Shown one piece after another: positions 26,599 to 34,883 of a DNA stretch of 64,000 nt. The stretch's first letter is position 1, and every line of letters begins with the position of its first letter. The notes under the pieces are model-generated. The model ran no database searches and was not told the origin of the DNA. It saw only the letters and a list, made by a program, of their open reading frames with translations. A program made the position numbers and the translations under genes. The DNA is from Pseudomonadota bacterium (GTDB lineage Bacteria > Desulfobacterota > Desulfovibrionia > Desulfovibrionales > Desulfovibrionaceae): the NCBI GenBank assembly GCA_023460395.1, contig JAEWQB010000025.1:1-64000 (forward strand). Reading direction: 5' to 3'.

Positions 26599-26629
26599 TG
26601 CCCCTACTGATACCGGCTCAGGAGGGGCA
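26599..26629. other. Hairpin in the murI upstream gap
   Basis: TGCCCCT (26599-26605) pairs with AGGGGCA (26623-26629), and CTGA/TCAG extend the stem inside after one A-G mismatch. No T-run follows on either strand. A 12-bp palindrome GCGCCATGGCGC sits just left (26578-26589). The 324-bp gap 26424-26747 otherwise shows nothing coding. The hairpin may end the transcript of the two small genes at 26748-27464. Confidence 0.4.
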
Positions 26630-26747
26630 AAGCTAACTTCTGTGCCCATCATCGTAGGCGCACTGCGGAGGTATGACAACCATAACGATATGCGGATTGG
26701 TTTTTGCGGGGCAGCCGCGCAGGGCGGGAGCAATGGACCGGAGGGGA

Positions 26748-26981
26748 CTAAATATCCATATTGGCGAACAGACCCACGAGGTATTCCGGCAGTTCTGTCT
26801 GGGCTTCTGCCGTCTGCACTTTGGCGGGGTATTGCTCGACAATACGCATGGACATGAAGTAGCGCATGAGCAGGTCGTCCGTTACGGTGATGCGTCTTCC
26901 GGTGCGAATTTGTTCCGCAAACGCTTCCATAAGGATACGCCGTCCTTCAAATTTGGTGAGATCAGAGCGGATAACTGCCAT
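26748..26981 (-). CDS. Small hypothetical protein
   Basis: A 77-residue soluble protein without cysteines, signal or membrane segment. It appears helical, with FEGRRILMEAFAEQIRTGRR then ITVTDDLLMRYFMSMRIV. The strong ribosome site AGGGGGAAG precedes the ATG, supporting expression. It follows the secreted AMIN-like gene by 33 bp on the same strand and is probably cotranscribed. I do not recognise a family. Confidence 0.65.
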   Translation of the reverse strand: MAVIRSDLTKFEGRRILMEAFAEQIRTGRRITVTDDLLMRYFMSMRIVEQYPAKVQTAEAQTELPEYLVGLFANMDI

Positions 26982-27014
26982 GCAAACTTCCCCCTTTCCG
27001 GTGAACCGGAAATG

Positions 27015-27464
27015 TTATTCGCGAATGGAGCGGGCGCTAATAGCGATGCAGAACAGGTTGTATTCGTCGTTGAAAGACGGTTTTACCATATAATTATAGC
27101 GGGGGTCTAAATCAAGAACCACACGCAGACGCTGCTCTTTTTCGGTGTGCCCGGTGCGCACTTGGTGAATGAAGGTGCCGTTTACGTCATAGGTTGCCTT
27201 GCCCTTCCATTGCGCAACAGGTTGCACGTCGAAGAAAACACGGGGTTTCTCCGCATCGTCAATGGTGCTGAGTTCAGGAACATAGGGTTCGCTGAAGTCA
27301 AGGCAGAGCAGCTCGCCATCGCCTTCTCTGGTGACACCTATGTTTTTTACGGTCAGCGGTGCTTGCTGTTTACCGTTTTTTGCCATGGCGGGCACAGAGG
27401 ATAACGCGCCGAAACAGATTGCCAGAAGGCAGATCGCCAGCAGGCGGGAAAGGGCATACTTCAT
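27015..27464 (-). CDS. Exported AMIN-like domain protein
   Basis: A 149-residue protein with a clear Sec signal peptide: MKYALSRLL, a hydrophobic core, and a cleavage site after PAMA near residue 28. The mature part has a beta-rich pattern (LTVKNIGVTREGDGELLCLD, PRVFFDVQP, IHQVRTGHTEKEQRLRVVLD) that resembles AMIN domains, which target periplasmic proteins to peptidoglycan or secretin complexes. No catalytic amidase domain is attached. Start by the signal sequence. Confidence 0.75.
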   Translation of the reverse strand: MKYALSRLLAICLLAICFGALSSVPAMAKNGKQQAPLTVKNIGVTREGDGELLCLDFSEPYVPELSTIDDAEKPRVFFDVQPVAQWKGKATYDVNGTFIHQVRTGHTEKEQRLRVVLDLDPRYNYMVKPSFNDEYNLFCIAISARSIRE

Positions 27465-27583
27465 GGGTATTCTCCTGAATGCTCCTTTCCACTATGAAGG
27501 AAAGTGCGCAAAAAGCAAAGTGGTGGCGCATGATTCCTTTTTACTCACCGTCAGCGTGTCCCGCCGTAAGGGGCACCGGGGCA

Positions 27584-29554
27584 CTATTGCGGGGTTGTTG
27601 TTTCCGGGAGCATGTCTATGGAATCTGCCTCTGCCGGGGCAGAGGGGGCGGATTCCGTAGGCAGCAGCATGGAAACCGCGCAAGCTCCGGGACCGCTGTG
27701 GCAGCCGAGCACGGGCGACGCGGGAAGAATAAATAACGGAGCCACGCCGAATTCCCGTTCGATGCGTTGGGCATAGCGCTCTGCGGTTGCCGGTGCGGCA
27801 ACGTGCGTTACCGTGAAGAGCGGAGGAGTTGTCGTTCCCGCTACCTCGCGGTGAAGCAGGGCGAAGAGGCGTTCTTCCGCGCGGCGTGGGCCAAAGGCTT
27901 TGGCAACCACGGAAAGCTTGCCCTCTTCTCTGGGGTCAAAGGTAAGTACGGGTTTGATATTGAGCAAGCGGGCCAGAGCGCCTTGTCCCCGGCTCATACG
28001 CCCACCGCGCACGGCGAATTCAAGAGTGTCCATGGAAACAAAGACGTGCAGGTTCCGCTTGTCTTCTTCCGCGAGACGCGTGATTTCTTCCGCGCCCATA
28101 CCCGCGCGGGCACGTTGCGCGGCCTGAAGAACAAGCAGGCCCAGTCCGCCTGTCAGGCTGCCGGAATCCATGGTGCGGGGCGTTTCCCACACGGTCTTCG
28201 CCAGATTGGCGGAGGATTGCAATGTGCCGCTGTAGCGTGCCATAACGTGCAGGGCCGCAACTTCGTGAAAATGTTCGCGCATGCCTTCATATGCGGCGCG
28301 AACGTCGCTGGGGGCGGGTTGCGAGGTGCGGGCGGAGTCGGATTCAGCCAGCCGGGCGTTAAAGGCGTCCGGCGAAATGGTCATTCCGTCAATATGCTCC
28401 TCATCATCCAGATACAGGCGCAGCGGAACAACCCGGATATCATATTTAGTGAGAAGCGTTTCCGGCAGGTCGCATGTGGAGTCGGTAAGAATACCGGTGC
28501 GTTGGTAAGGCTCGTCGAGCAGCCGCCGGTGCTGTTCAAGCATGTTTTCCGCTTTACGGCAGGTAACCGTGCCGTAGCGTTCCGCTATGGCGAAGACCTG
28601 CTCCGGTTCGTTGGTGTGTACGTGCACACGCACGCGGTCCCCAGTGCCAGCCACGATAAGGCTGTCTCCCATGGCGGAAAGTTCCGCGCGCAGAGCGGCG
28701 GTGCTGTTCTCTTGCGCCGCATCATGTACGGTGCCGGATGCGTCCAGAGACAGGGCGGCGTCTGTACCGTGTTCCGGCGTCTCCCGGCAGATCAGGCATT
28801 CCGTGCAGTAGAGGAATTCTAGTGAATCAACTTGCACGCGGTCTTGAACCCGATTCGCCGACACAGATTCGTGAAGCAGGGCAGTATTGTTCAGGGCATC
28901 GGCGGGCCAGCCTTTTAGTGAACCGCGCTCGGTGAACTCCACAATGCCTTCCAGCAAGTAAACAAATCCCAGACCGCCCGCGTCCACCACATCCGCCTTC
29001 TTTAGTGAGGCAAGCCGCATGGTGGTGGAACGAACCGATTGCTTCGCTTGCTCCAGCGAATCGTTCAGGAGTTCGTGAAAATTTTGGTAGCGGTGGCGGT
29101 TATCGCGTAAGTGGGTGGCCCAATCGTTGATGACGGTCAGAATAGTACCGTCTTTGGGGTCAGATATGGCCTCGCGGGCGCGTCTGGCGGCAGTGGTTGC
29201 CGCATTTACAAAGTCGTTGGGAGTGACGCGGCGCAGCCCTTTTACGCCTTCCGAAAACCCGCACAGGAACTGGGCCAGTATAACCCCGGAATTGCCACGT
29301 GCGCTCATGAGCGCCGATTCGGCAATAATATCACTCATTTTACCTATGGACCGCTCCACCGACTGGGTAGAGCGGGTAACGATATTGCGCATGGTTCCGG
29401 CCATGTTGCTGCCGGTGTCACCGTCCGGCACGGGGAACACATTAATATCGTTCAGGTGCCCGTGTTTTTCCACAAGGCGGTGAGTGGCGGCCTGCAGAAC
29501 GCGCATAAAGCGCGTGCCATCCAGATACTGAATCCGGTTCGGAAGATGCTTCAC
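27584..29554 (-). CDS. Fused DAK2 (FakA-like) and DegV (FakB-like) protein
   Basis: A 656-residue fusion. Residues about 15-190 are a DhaL/DAK2 kinase domain with the ATP-metal motif NVFPVPDGDTGSNMAGTM (Asp44, Asp46). Residues about 230-330 match the FakA middle region (LYCTECLICRE, then RVRVHVHTNEPEQVF). From about 355 a DegV domain begins (GILTDSTCDLP) and runs nearly to the end (SMDTLEFAVRGGRMSRGQGA). In Firmicutes, FakA kinase phosphorylates fatty acids held by a separate FakB/DegV protein. The GTG at 29554 is chosen because AAGGGG lies 6 bases upstream. A Pro/Ser/Ala-rich tail ends the protein. Confidence 0.88.
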   Translation of the reverse strand: MKHLPNRIQYLDGTRFMRVLQAATHRLVEKHGHLNDINVFPVPDGDTGSNMAGTMRNIVTRSTQSVERSIGKMSDIIAESALMSARGNSGVILAQFLCGFSEGVKGLRRVTPNDFVNAATTAARRAREAISDPKDGTILTVINDWATHLRDNRHRYQNFHELLNDSLEQAKQSVRSTTMRLASLKKADVVDAGGLGFVYLLEGIVEFTERGSLKGWPADALNNTALLHESVSANRVQDRVQVDSLEFLYCTECLICRETPEHGTDAALSLDASGTVHDAAQENSTAALRAELSAMGDSLIVAGTGDRVRVHVHTNEPEQVFAIAERYGTVTCRKAENMLEQHRRLLDEPYQRTGILTDSTCDLPETLLTKYDIRVVPLRLYLDDEEHIDGMTISPDAFNARLAESDSARTSQPAPSDVRAAYEGMREHFHEVAALHVMARYSGTLQSSANLAKTVWETPRTMDSGSLTGGLGLLVLQAAQRARAGMGAEEITRLAEEDKRNLHVFVSMDTLEFAVRGGRMSRGQGALARLLNIKPVLTFDPREEGKLSVVAKAFGPRRAEERLFALLHREVAGTTTPPLFTVTHVAAPATAERYAQRIEREFGVAPLFILPASPVLGCHSGPGACAVSMLLPTESAPSAPAEADSIDMLPETTTPQ

Positions 29555-29609
29555 GAAAATCCCCTTGCCGCGCAAAGTGTCTCAGGTTGTTGTGGCGCGT
29601 GGCAAGGCA

Positions 29610-29638
29610 GATATAATGAAGAAAATCATGTAGGGCAA
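29610..29638 (-). promoter_or_regulatory. Possible sigma-70 promoter of the FakA-FakB fusion gene
   Basis: On the - strand TTGCCC is followed after 17 bases by TATATC, 56 bases before the GTG start. Matches are moderate. The same stretch also reads TATAAT on the + strand, followed by an AGGGCA/TGCCCT hairpin and CTTTTT, so orientation is not certain. Bases 29654-29821 show nothing else. Confidence 0.35.
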
Positions 29639-29821
29639 GGGTGCGCATGCCCTCTTTTTATCGATTTCAGAATAGTGGAGGGCTGTTGCGTGATGGATAG
29701 TTCAAGTTCTGCTCCCGCAGCTTGAAGAAATGCGGTGTCGGGCTATCTCAAAAGAAGGCACTTTATGGAACAGGCGGATTGAATTTTGTGGGCAGCCTGT
29801 CTTGCTATGCGCGCAAGATGG

Positions 29822-31030
29822 TTACAGGCCGGAAAGTTCGTCAGTCCGCGCCGTCTGACGAAGCGGTGTTGCTGGCGGCTTCATCCAGAACAGCGTGACG
29901 CAGAGCATGACGACAGCCAGTGCTGCGCCACCTGCGTATACGCCGGAGAATCCGCCCAGCCAGAAAAGAGGAGTAAAGGCCAGCGGCGCAATGGTCTGGG
30001 CAAGACGCAGCACCATACCATTTATAGCCATGACGGCGGCCCGTTGTTCCTGTGGGGCCAGCCCGGTCAGCAGGGTGGTGAGGTTGGGAAAGTTTAATCC
30101 CTGTGCCATGCCGAAGGTGCAGACCGGCAGCAGCAGCCACCAATATTCTGGAATAAAGGGCATAAGAAGCATGGCTACAAGATACAGGGCATGCCCGAAG
30201 CAAAGCAGAGTGCGTTCGCTGAACCATGCGTTCAGCTTGCCCAACTGGGAAGAGGCGAGCGCAGTGGCTAACGAGGAAGAGGCATATAGCCCGCCAATGG
30301 CGGAAGGCGGCATGGAGAATCGCGAGTCTGCCAGCATGGGGAAGAAGGTGATCATGGGACCATACAGAATGCAGAACGTGAACAGCGTGACAAGAAAAAT
30401 GGATTTGGCCTGCGTGCTGGAAATAATGCCGAAGGTGGCACGGGCGTATTCCCGGAATCCTTGTGAAGTATGGTGTTCCGGGAGGTGCAGGTGGCGCAGC
30501 ACCGCGTAACAGAGCGGCAGGGCAAGCGCTGGCAGCACGAAGGGGCAGTGCCAGCCTAATTCTCCCAGCAGGCCGCCAAGCGCGGGAAAGGCGGCTGTGC
30601 CCATGCCGAGAACGCCCGCCGTGTAGCCCATAATGCGGATTCGGTCACTGCCACTATATAGATCGCCGATAAGTGTGGTGTAGAGCACTCCCAGCGGCGC
30701 GGCTCCCATGCCCTGCAGAAAGCGTAGCGCGATAAGCGTATGCAGATTGTCAGCCAGACTGCATGCTGCCCCGGCCAGTCCGAAGACCAGCAGCGCGGGA
30801 ATGAGCACTTTTTTGCGCCCGTAACGGTCTGCCAACACACCAGCCACAGGAGCGAGAAAGATGCCGGGCAAAGTGAACGCCGTAAGAATGAGGCTGACGG
30901 ATTCCTGCGGAACCTGCATTTCCTTGGCGATGAGTGGTAAGACCGGCATGATGCTGGATACCCCCATGACCACCATGAGAGTTATGCCGAAAACAATAAG
31001 CAGGTTGTAGCGGGCGGGGGTGCGGGGCAA
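29822..31030 (-). CDS. Major facilitator superfamily transporter
   Basis: A 402-residue permease with about twelve transmembrane helices. The MFS signature between helices 2 and 3 is plain: GVLADRYGRKKVLIPALL. The opening NLLIVFGITLMVVMGVSSIMPVLP and LQGMGAAPLGVLYTTLIGDL in helix 4 suit the drug:H+ antiporter-like group. The only reasonable start is a TTG at 31030, with no strong ribosome site, so the N terminus is uncertain by a few residues. Substrate unknown. Confidence 0.85.
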   Translation of the reverse strand: MPRTPARYNLLIVFGITLMVVMGVSSIMPVLPLIAKEMQVPQESVSLILTAFTLPGIFLAPVAGVLADRYGRKKVLIPALLVFGLAGAACSLADNLHTLIALRFLQGMGAAPLGVLYTTLIGDLYSGSDRIRIMGYTAGVLGMGTAAFPALGGLLGELGWHCPFVLPALALPLCYAVLRHLHLPEHHTSQGFREYARATFGIISSTQAKSIFLVTLFTFCILYGPMITFFPMLADSRFSMPPSAIGGLYASSSLATALASSQLGKLNAWFSERTLLCFGHALYLVAMLLMPFIPEYWWLLLPVCTFGMAQGLNFPNLTTLLTGLAPQEQRAAVMAINGMVLRLAQTIAPLAFTPLFWLGGFSGVYAGGAALAVVMLCVTLFWMKPPATPLRQTARTDELSGL

Positions 31031-31279
31031 TGGCTGGCTCGTGGGAAAAAGTTACGTTAAGGCAAGGTTGTGTTGTAGTGCGGGGGAGCGGGAGCGTCAA
31101 GCCGTGGTTGAAAAAGAAGCTGCTCCCTCTGCGGACGGGACAAGGGCCGGAGGGGAACATGCCGGTAGTTTGGTTGCCTTGCATGAGGGGACGCTGTATG
31201 GTTTCCCCGAAGCGCTGCACGATGCGGATTGGTCCGTGTTGTCGGGAATTGTTGGAAAAGTTGTACTGGAGCTGCCACT

Positions 31280-31441
31280 ATGTCGGAAGAACGGCGGATT
31301 CGCTGTCCCTATTGCCAGAAGGTCTTCAAGCTCAAAGTAAGACCGATGGGGGATTCGCAGAAATGCGTTAGTATGTTGTGTCCCTATTGTAAGGAAAGTC
31401 TTTCCGTCACGCGGGAAATGTTACTTTCTGGAGCACTTTGA
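31280..31441 (+). CDS. Small zinc-ribbon protein
   Basis: A 53-residue protein with two CPYC knuckles (residues 9-12 and 34-37) separated by a basic stretch, the pattern of a zinc ribbon. GGAG lies 8 bases before the ATG and a strong terminator begins 29 bases after the stop, so it is a genuine monocistronic gene. Divergent from the MFS gene (249 bp). Function unknown; a nucleic-acid or protein-binding role is plausible. Confidence 0.7.
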   Translation: MSEERRIRCPYCQKVFKLKVRPMGDSQKCVSMLCPYCKESLSVTREMLLSGAL

Positions 31442-31469
31442 AAACGTAAGCGGACTATGTGTTCCGCAA

Positions 31470-31507
31470 TCGCCCCCCAGTATTGTTTACCGGGGGGCGA
31501 TTTTTTT
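31470..31507 (+). terminator. Rho-independent terminator
   Basis: A 9-bp stem TCGCCCCCC / GGGGGGCGA with a 13-base loop is followed by seven T residues (31501-31507). It ends the zinc-ribbon transcript. The remaining 326 bp to the chemoreceptor gene contain no gene that I can support. Confidence 0.9.
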
Positions 31508-31833
31508 ATTTGTAGCCGTCATAATCGGGGCATGCGCATCAGTTTTCATCTGTAGTCGATTCTCAGCGAGTGTGTGTGTTTTCTTTTCTCGTTCGACGCC
31601 ACAAAACAGCCATCCGGTTTTCACAGAATCGTAACAATTATCAGGCACAAGGGGGACACTTCAGGTGGATAGGGGGGCGCTATGAATAACAGGGGCGTAC
31701 TGGACTGCGCCTTGTGAAATTCATTGGTGAACCGCCGCATTCTCCCGGAAGGGAATGTCCTGCGTGCCTGTCGCGGGGCGCATCAAGGCGTGTGTGACAA
31801 AGCATATGTAACATTGCGGTAACGGGAGCACTC

Positions 31834-34248
31834 ATGCTGTTGCGGACAAAGATTATGGTCTTTTGCATGGTCATCGGGGTGTTACCCCTTCTGGGGATGG
31901 GGATTTACAGCGTGCAAACCGCTTCCAGCAGTTTGGAAAAAGCTGCGGTTTCCCAGTTGGAGGCCGTGCGGGACGTACAGCGGGAGAGCTTGCTCGCGCT
32001 CACAGCGCGGTGGCGGGCGGAAACTGTCATTTTTTCCCAAGTTAAAGAAGTCTACAACGCCATAGGTATGTTGCGCGATTTTTCATACGGTCGGGTGCAT
32101 GAGGGCGAGCGCATGCCTCTGGATGAAGAATATGAGGGGTTATATGACTTTGTGAAGGCCGCGTTTATTCCCTTCGTCAAAGAGCTTGGTTTTGAAGACG
32201 CCCTGTTGCTGGATGATTACGGGCGGGTGCTCTTCTCCGTAGCGCGTGACCAAGATTTGGGAGAAGACATGGCGAAAGGGGCATATGCCAACAGCGGCCT
32301 CGCGCGGGCGTGGAAAGCCGCGGTGCAGGGTACCTTCGCCATGGTGGACGTAGAGCCGTATGCGCCCCTGAACGGGAAGCCCGCCGCGTTTATGGCGGCT
32401 CCGGTGTACAGTTACACGGGAGAGATTCTGGGAGTGGCGGCATTGCGGCTTCCTCTTAACGCGATCAACGATATCATCACGCAGCGCACGGGCATGGGAG
32501 AGACGGGGGAATCCTACCTTGTAGGACAGGACAGGCTGGTGCGTTTTCATTCCCGCGTAACGGAAGGCAATCAGACAGAAGCGGGTGCGCTTTCTGAGAC
32601 GGGGCGGTGCGATACGAGCATTGTGGCAGCTGCGCTAAACGGGGAAGTCGGTGCGGCAGTGGCTATGGGGCAACGTGGCGAAGCCTGTGTGACTGCCTAT
32701 GCTCCGCTGGAAACGGAGGGGGTTTCATGGGCACTGGTTTCAGAAATTTCCACAGCGGAAGCCTTTGCCCCGGTGCGGGGACTGCGCATGGCTGTTCTTT
32801 TGCTGGGCATAGGAACGGCTGTGGCGGTAATGCTGATAACATGGGTATTTTTGCGGCGCACGATGGCAGTGCCCTTCAGGGGAATTTTGCAATATGTGCG
32901 AGCCGTTGCCGGGGGGAACCTGCACGCGCAGCCCCAAGGCGCGTTCCACGGCGAAATGGGCGAAGTGGTTCAGTCCACAGAGGCTATGGTGGGGCAACTC
33001 AAAGAGAAACTGGGATTTTCGGAAGGCATCCTTGGCGGCATGACACTCCCGGTTGTGGTGGTGGACGAAAACAACTGCGTGATGTTTGTCAACCAGCATT
33101 TTCTGGTAATGATGGAGCTTGAGGGCGCTCCAGAGGCCTTCCGGGGGAAACCCGCCGCCATGTTGCTGCAACATCACGAAGGGGAGCAAGGCTCCACATC
33201 GTCCGCCATGCGGGATCAGCGCCCTGTGTTTAACGTGGAGCGCGAGTGGAGGACGGAAAAAGGCAACCCGCGCATTGTGCGCATAGACTGCGCGCCGCTA
33301 TACGATTTAGACCGGCAGTTGATAGGAGCCATCGCGTTAGTCACGGACCTCACTGATATACGCACTAAGGAAGCGCACATCAGTCGGCAGAATAGCATGA
33401 TGAATGAAGTTGCCGTACAGGCGGAACAAATTGCCGCCGACGTTTCCACTGAGGCCGAGGAGTTGTTCCGGCAGGTGGAGCATGTGGGCGACGGAGCGCG
33501 GCAGCAGGTGAAACGACTGCAAGAGGCCATGGGTACGCTGGAAACTATGAATAAAGATTTGCAGGAGTCGGCGAAATACGCTGAAGAGGCGGCCTCGGAC
33601 GCGGACGCCGCCATGCGGCGGGCGGAAGAGGGAACCGGCGTTATGTCCCGCACCACAGCGGCTATGGCCCATGTACAGCAGCTTTCGCACACGCTTGGGG
33701 AAAGTATGCACCAGATGGGGGCACAGGCGGATGCTATTGGCGGAATTTTACGGGTTATCGGCGAAATTGCTGATCAAACGAACTTGCTGGCGCTGAATGC
33801 CGCCATTGAAGCGGCGCGTGCCGGAGACGCCGGTCGCGGATTTGCCGTGGTGGCGGATGAAGTGCGCAAATTGGCTGAGCGCACCATGTCTGCCACAGGT
33901 GAAGTGGACGCCAGCGTCCGCGCCATGCAAACTGCGGCGCGGGATAATCTTACACACACAGATGCGGCAGTCCGCGCCGTGGCGGAAGGTAATGAACTCG
34001 TCACCGAATCGGGCCGTTCGCTGGACGCGATAGTGCAGCTTTCCGTCTCCATGGGAGAGCGTATCCAGCGTATTGCCACGTTAACGCGCGAACACTCTGA
34101 GCAGCATGGGCAGGTCACGCAGGTTGTAGAAGACATTCGCACCATAGCGGCGGAAACTGGCATTGGCATGACAGAGTCGGAGCAGGTGGTGCGCGGGCTT
34201 ACCGAAAGTGCCCACCAGCTTAACGGGCTTATCGGGAAATTGCGGTAA
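31834..34248 (+). CDS. Methyl-accepting chemotaxis protein with Cache-like and PAS domains
   Basis: An 804-residue chemoreceptor. A first membrane helix (about residues 7-26) is followed by a long periplasmic sensor (about 30-315) of Cache type, with TGMGETGESYLVGQDRLVR. The second helix is near 320-341, then HAMP, a PAS domain (about 400-510, LPVVVVDENNCVMFVNQHF) and the cytoplasmic coiled coil. The hairpin tip DQTNLLALNAAIEAARAGDAGRGFAVV at about 648-674 is the conserved CheA/CheW-binding region (landmark only). GGGAG precedes the ATG. It ends 4 bp from the convergent ybeY gene. Confidence 0.92.
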   Translation: MLLRTKIMVFCMVIGVLPLLGMGIYSVQTASSSLEKAAVSQLEAVRDVQRESLLALTARWRAETVIFSQVKEVYNAIGMLRDFSYGRVHEGERMPLDEEYEGLYDFVKAAFIPFVKELGFEDALLLDDYGRVLFSVARDQDLGEDMAKGAYANSGLARAWKAAVQGTFAMVDVEPYAPLNGKPAAFMAAPVYSYTGEILGVAALRLPLNAINDIITQRTGMGETGESYLVGQDRLVRFHSRVTEGNQTEAGALSETGRCDTSIVAAALNGEVGAAVAMGQRGEACVTAYAPLETEGVSWALVSEISTAEAFAPVRGLRMAVLLLGIGTAVAVMLITWVFLRRTMAVPFRGILQYVRAVAGGNLHAQPQGAFHGEMGEVVQSTEAMVGQLKEKLGFSEGILGGMTLPVVVVDENNCVMFVNQHFLVMMELEGAPEAFRGKPAAMLLQHHEGEQGSTSSAMRDQRPVFNVEREWRTEKGNPRIVRIDCAPLYDLDRQLIGAIALVTDLTDIRTKEAHISRQNSMMNEVAVQAEQIAADVSTEAEELFRQVEHVGDGARQQVKRLQEAMGTLETMNKDLQESAKYAEEAASDADAAMRRAEEGTGVMSRTTAAMAHVQQLSHTLGESMHQMGAQADAIGGILRVIGEIADQTNLLALNAAIEAARAGDAGRGFAVVADEVRKLAERTMSATGEVDASVRAMQTAARDNLTHTDAAVRAVAEGNELVTESGRSLDAIVQLSVSMGERIQRIATLTREHSEQHGQVTQVVEDIRTIAAETGIGMTESEQVVRGLTESAHQLNGLIGKLR

Positions 34249-34252
34249 CGGG

Positions 34253-34882
34253 CTAACCGTTTGTGGCGGGCAGCACCGTTTGGGCTGCTCGCACAGCCAG
34301 ATCGGTGAGGGCAGACATTTCCTCTCCGTGATCGTATCCGGCGAGGTGCAGTGTGCCGTGGGCCAGCAACCGGATGAGATGTTCCGCAGGGTCTTGATGG
34401 TAAAGCATCGCCTCCCGCACGGCAGTTTCCACGGACAAAGAGAGTTCGCCCATGTGCCATGGCACGTCATCTGTGCTGGCGGCGCCCGGAATGTTTGACG
34501 GGGGTAGTACAGCGTGTGCTCTGTATCTATCTGATATATCTGTTAAATCATAAATTCTCGGTGTGTCCGTTATCTTCGCCGTTTCCTCTTCCCACGCCGT
34601 GCCGGAAAACTGAGGCAGCGGCACGGCATCCGGCTCCCGCGCGGGAAAAGAGAGAACGTTTGTGGGACCGTGGCAGCCAAGAAAAGCGGCATTTTGTTCC
34701 GCAATCTGCGCATCATCCACCAGAGAAAGGTCGATCGACGCATCTGCGTGACCAACGGCCCGGCAGATCTCTCGCAAAACCGCGCGTAATTCCGGGCGGG
34801 AAAGCGGTAACTGCCAGCGCATCCCGGAAACGTCATTGATGCAGATGCAGGTCATGGTAGCATGGTCAGTGCCATCGTTCAT
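34253..34882 (-). CDS. ybeY: Endoribonuclease YbeY with an internal insertion
   Basis: A 209-residue YbeY, involved in 16S rRNA 3'-end maturation and ribosome quality control. The zinc motif HGTLHLAGYDH (His175, His179, His185) is intact, as is TNVLSFPA at about 74-81. Between this and GELSLS (145-150) lies an insertion of about 60 residues absent from typical YbeY of around 150 residues. The insert is encoded by a locally AT-rich stretch (34515-34560). It is the last gene of the phoH-pgpH-ybeY operon, its start one base after pgpH. Confidence 0.88.
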   Translation of the reverse strand: MNDGTDHATMTCICINDVSGMRWQLPLSRPELRAVLREICRAVGHADASIDLSLVDDAQIAEQNAAFLGCHGPTNVLSFPAREPDAVPLPQFSGTAWEEETAKITDTPRIYDLTDISDRYRAHAVLPPSNIPGAASTDDVPWHMGELSLSVETAVREAMLYHQDPAEHLIRLLAHGTLHLAGYDHGEEMSALTDLAVRAAQTVLPATNG

Positions 34883-34883
34883 G

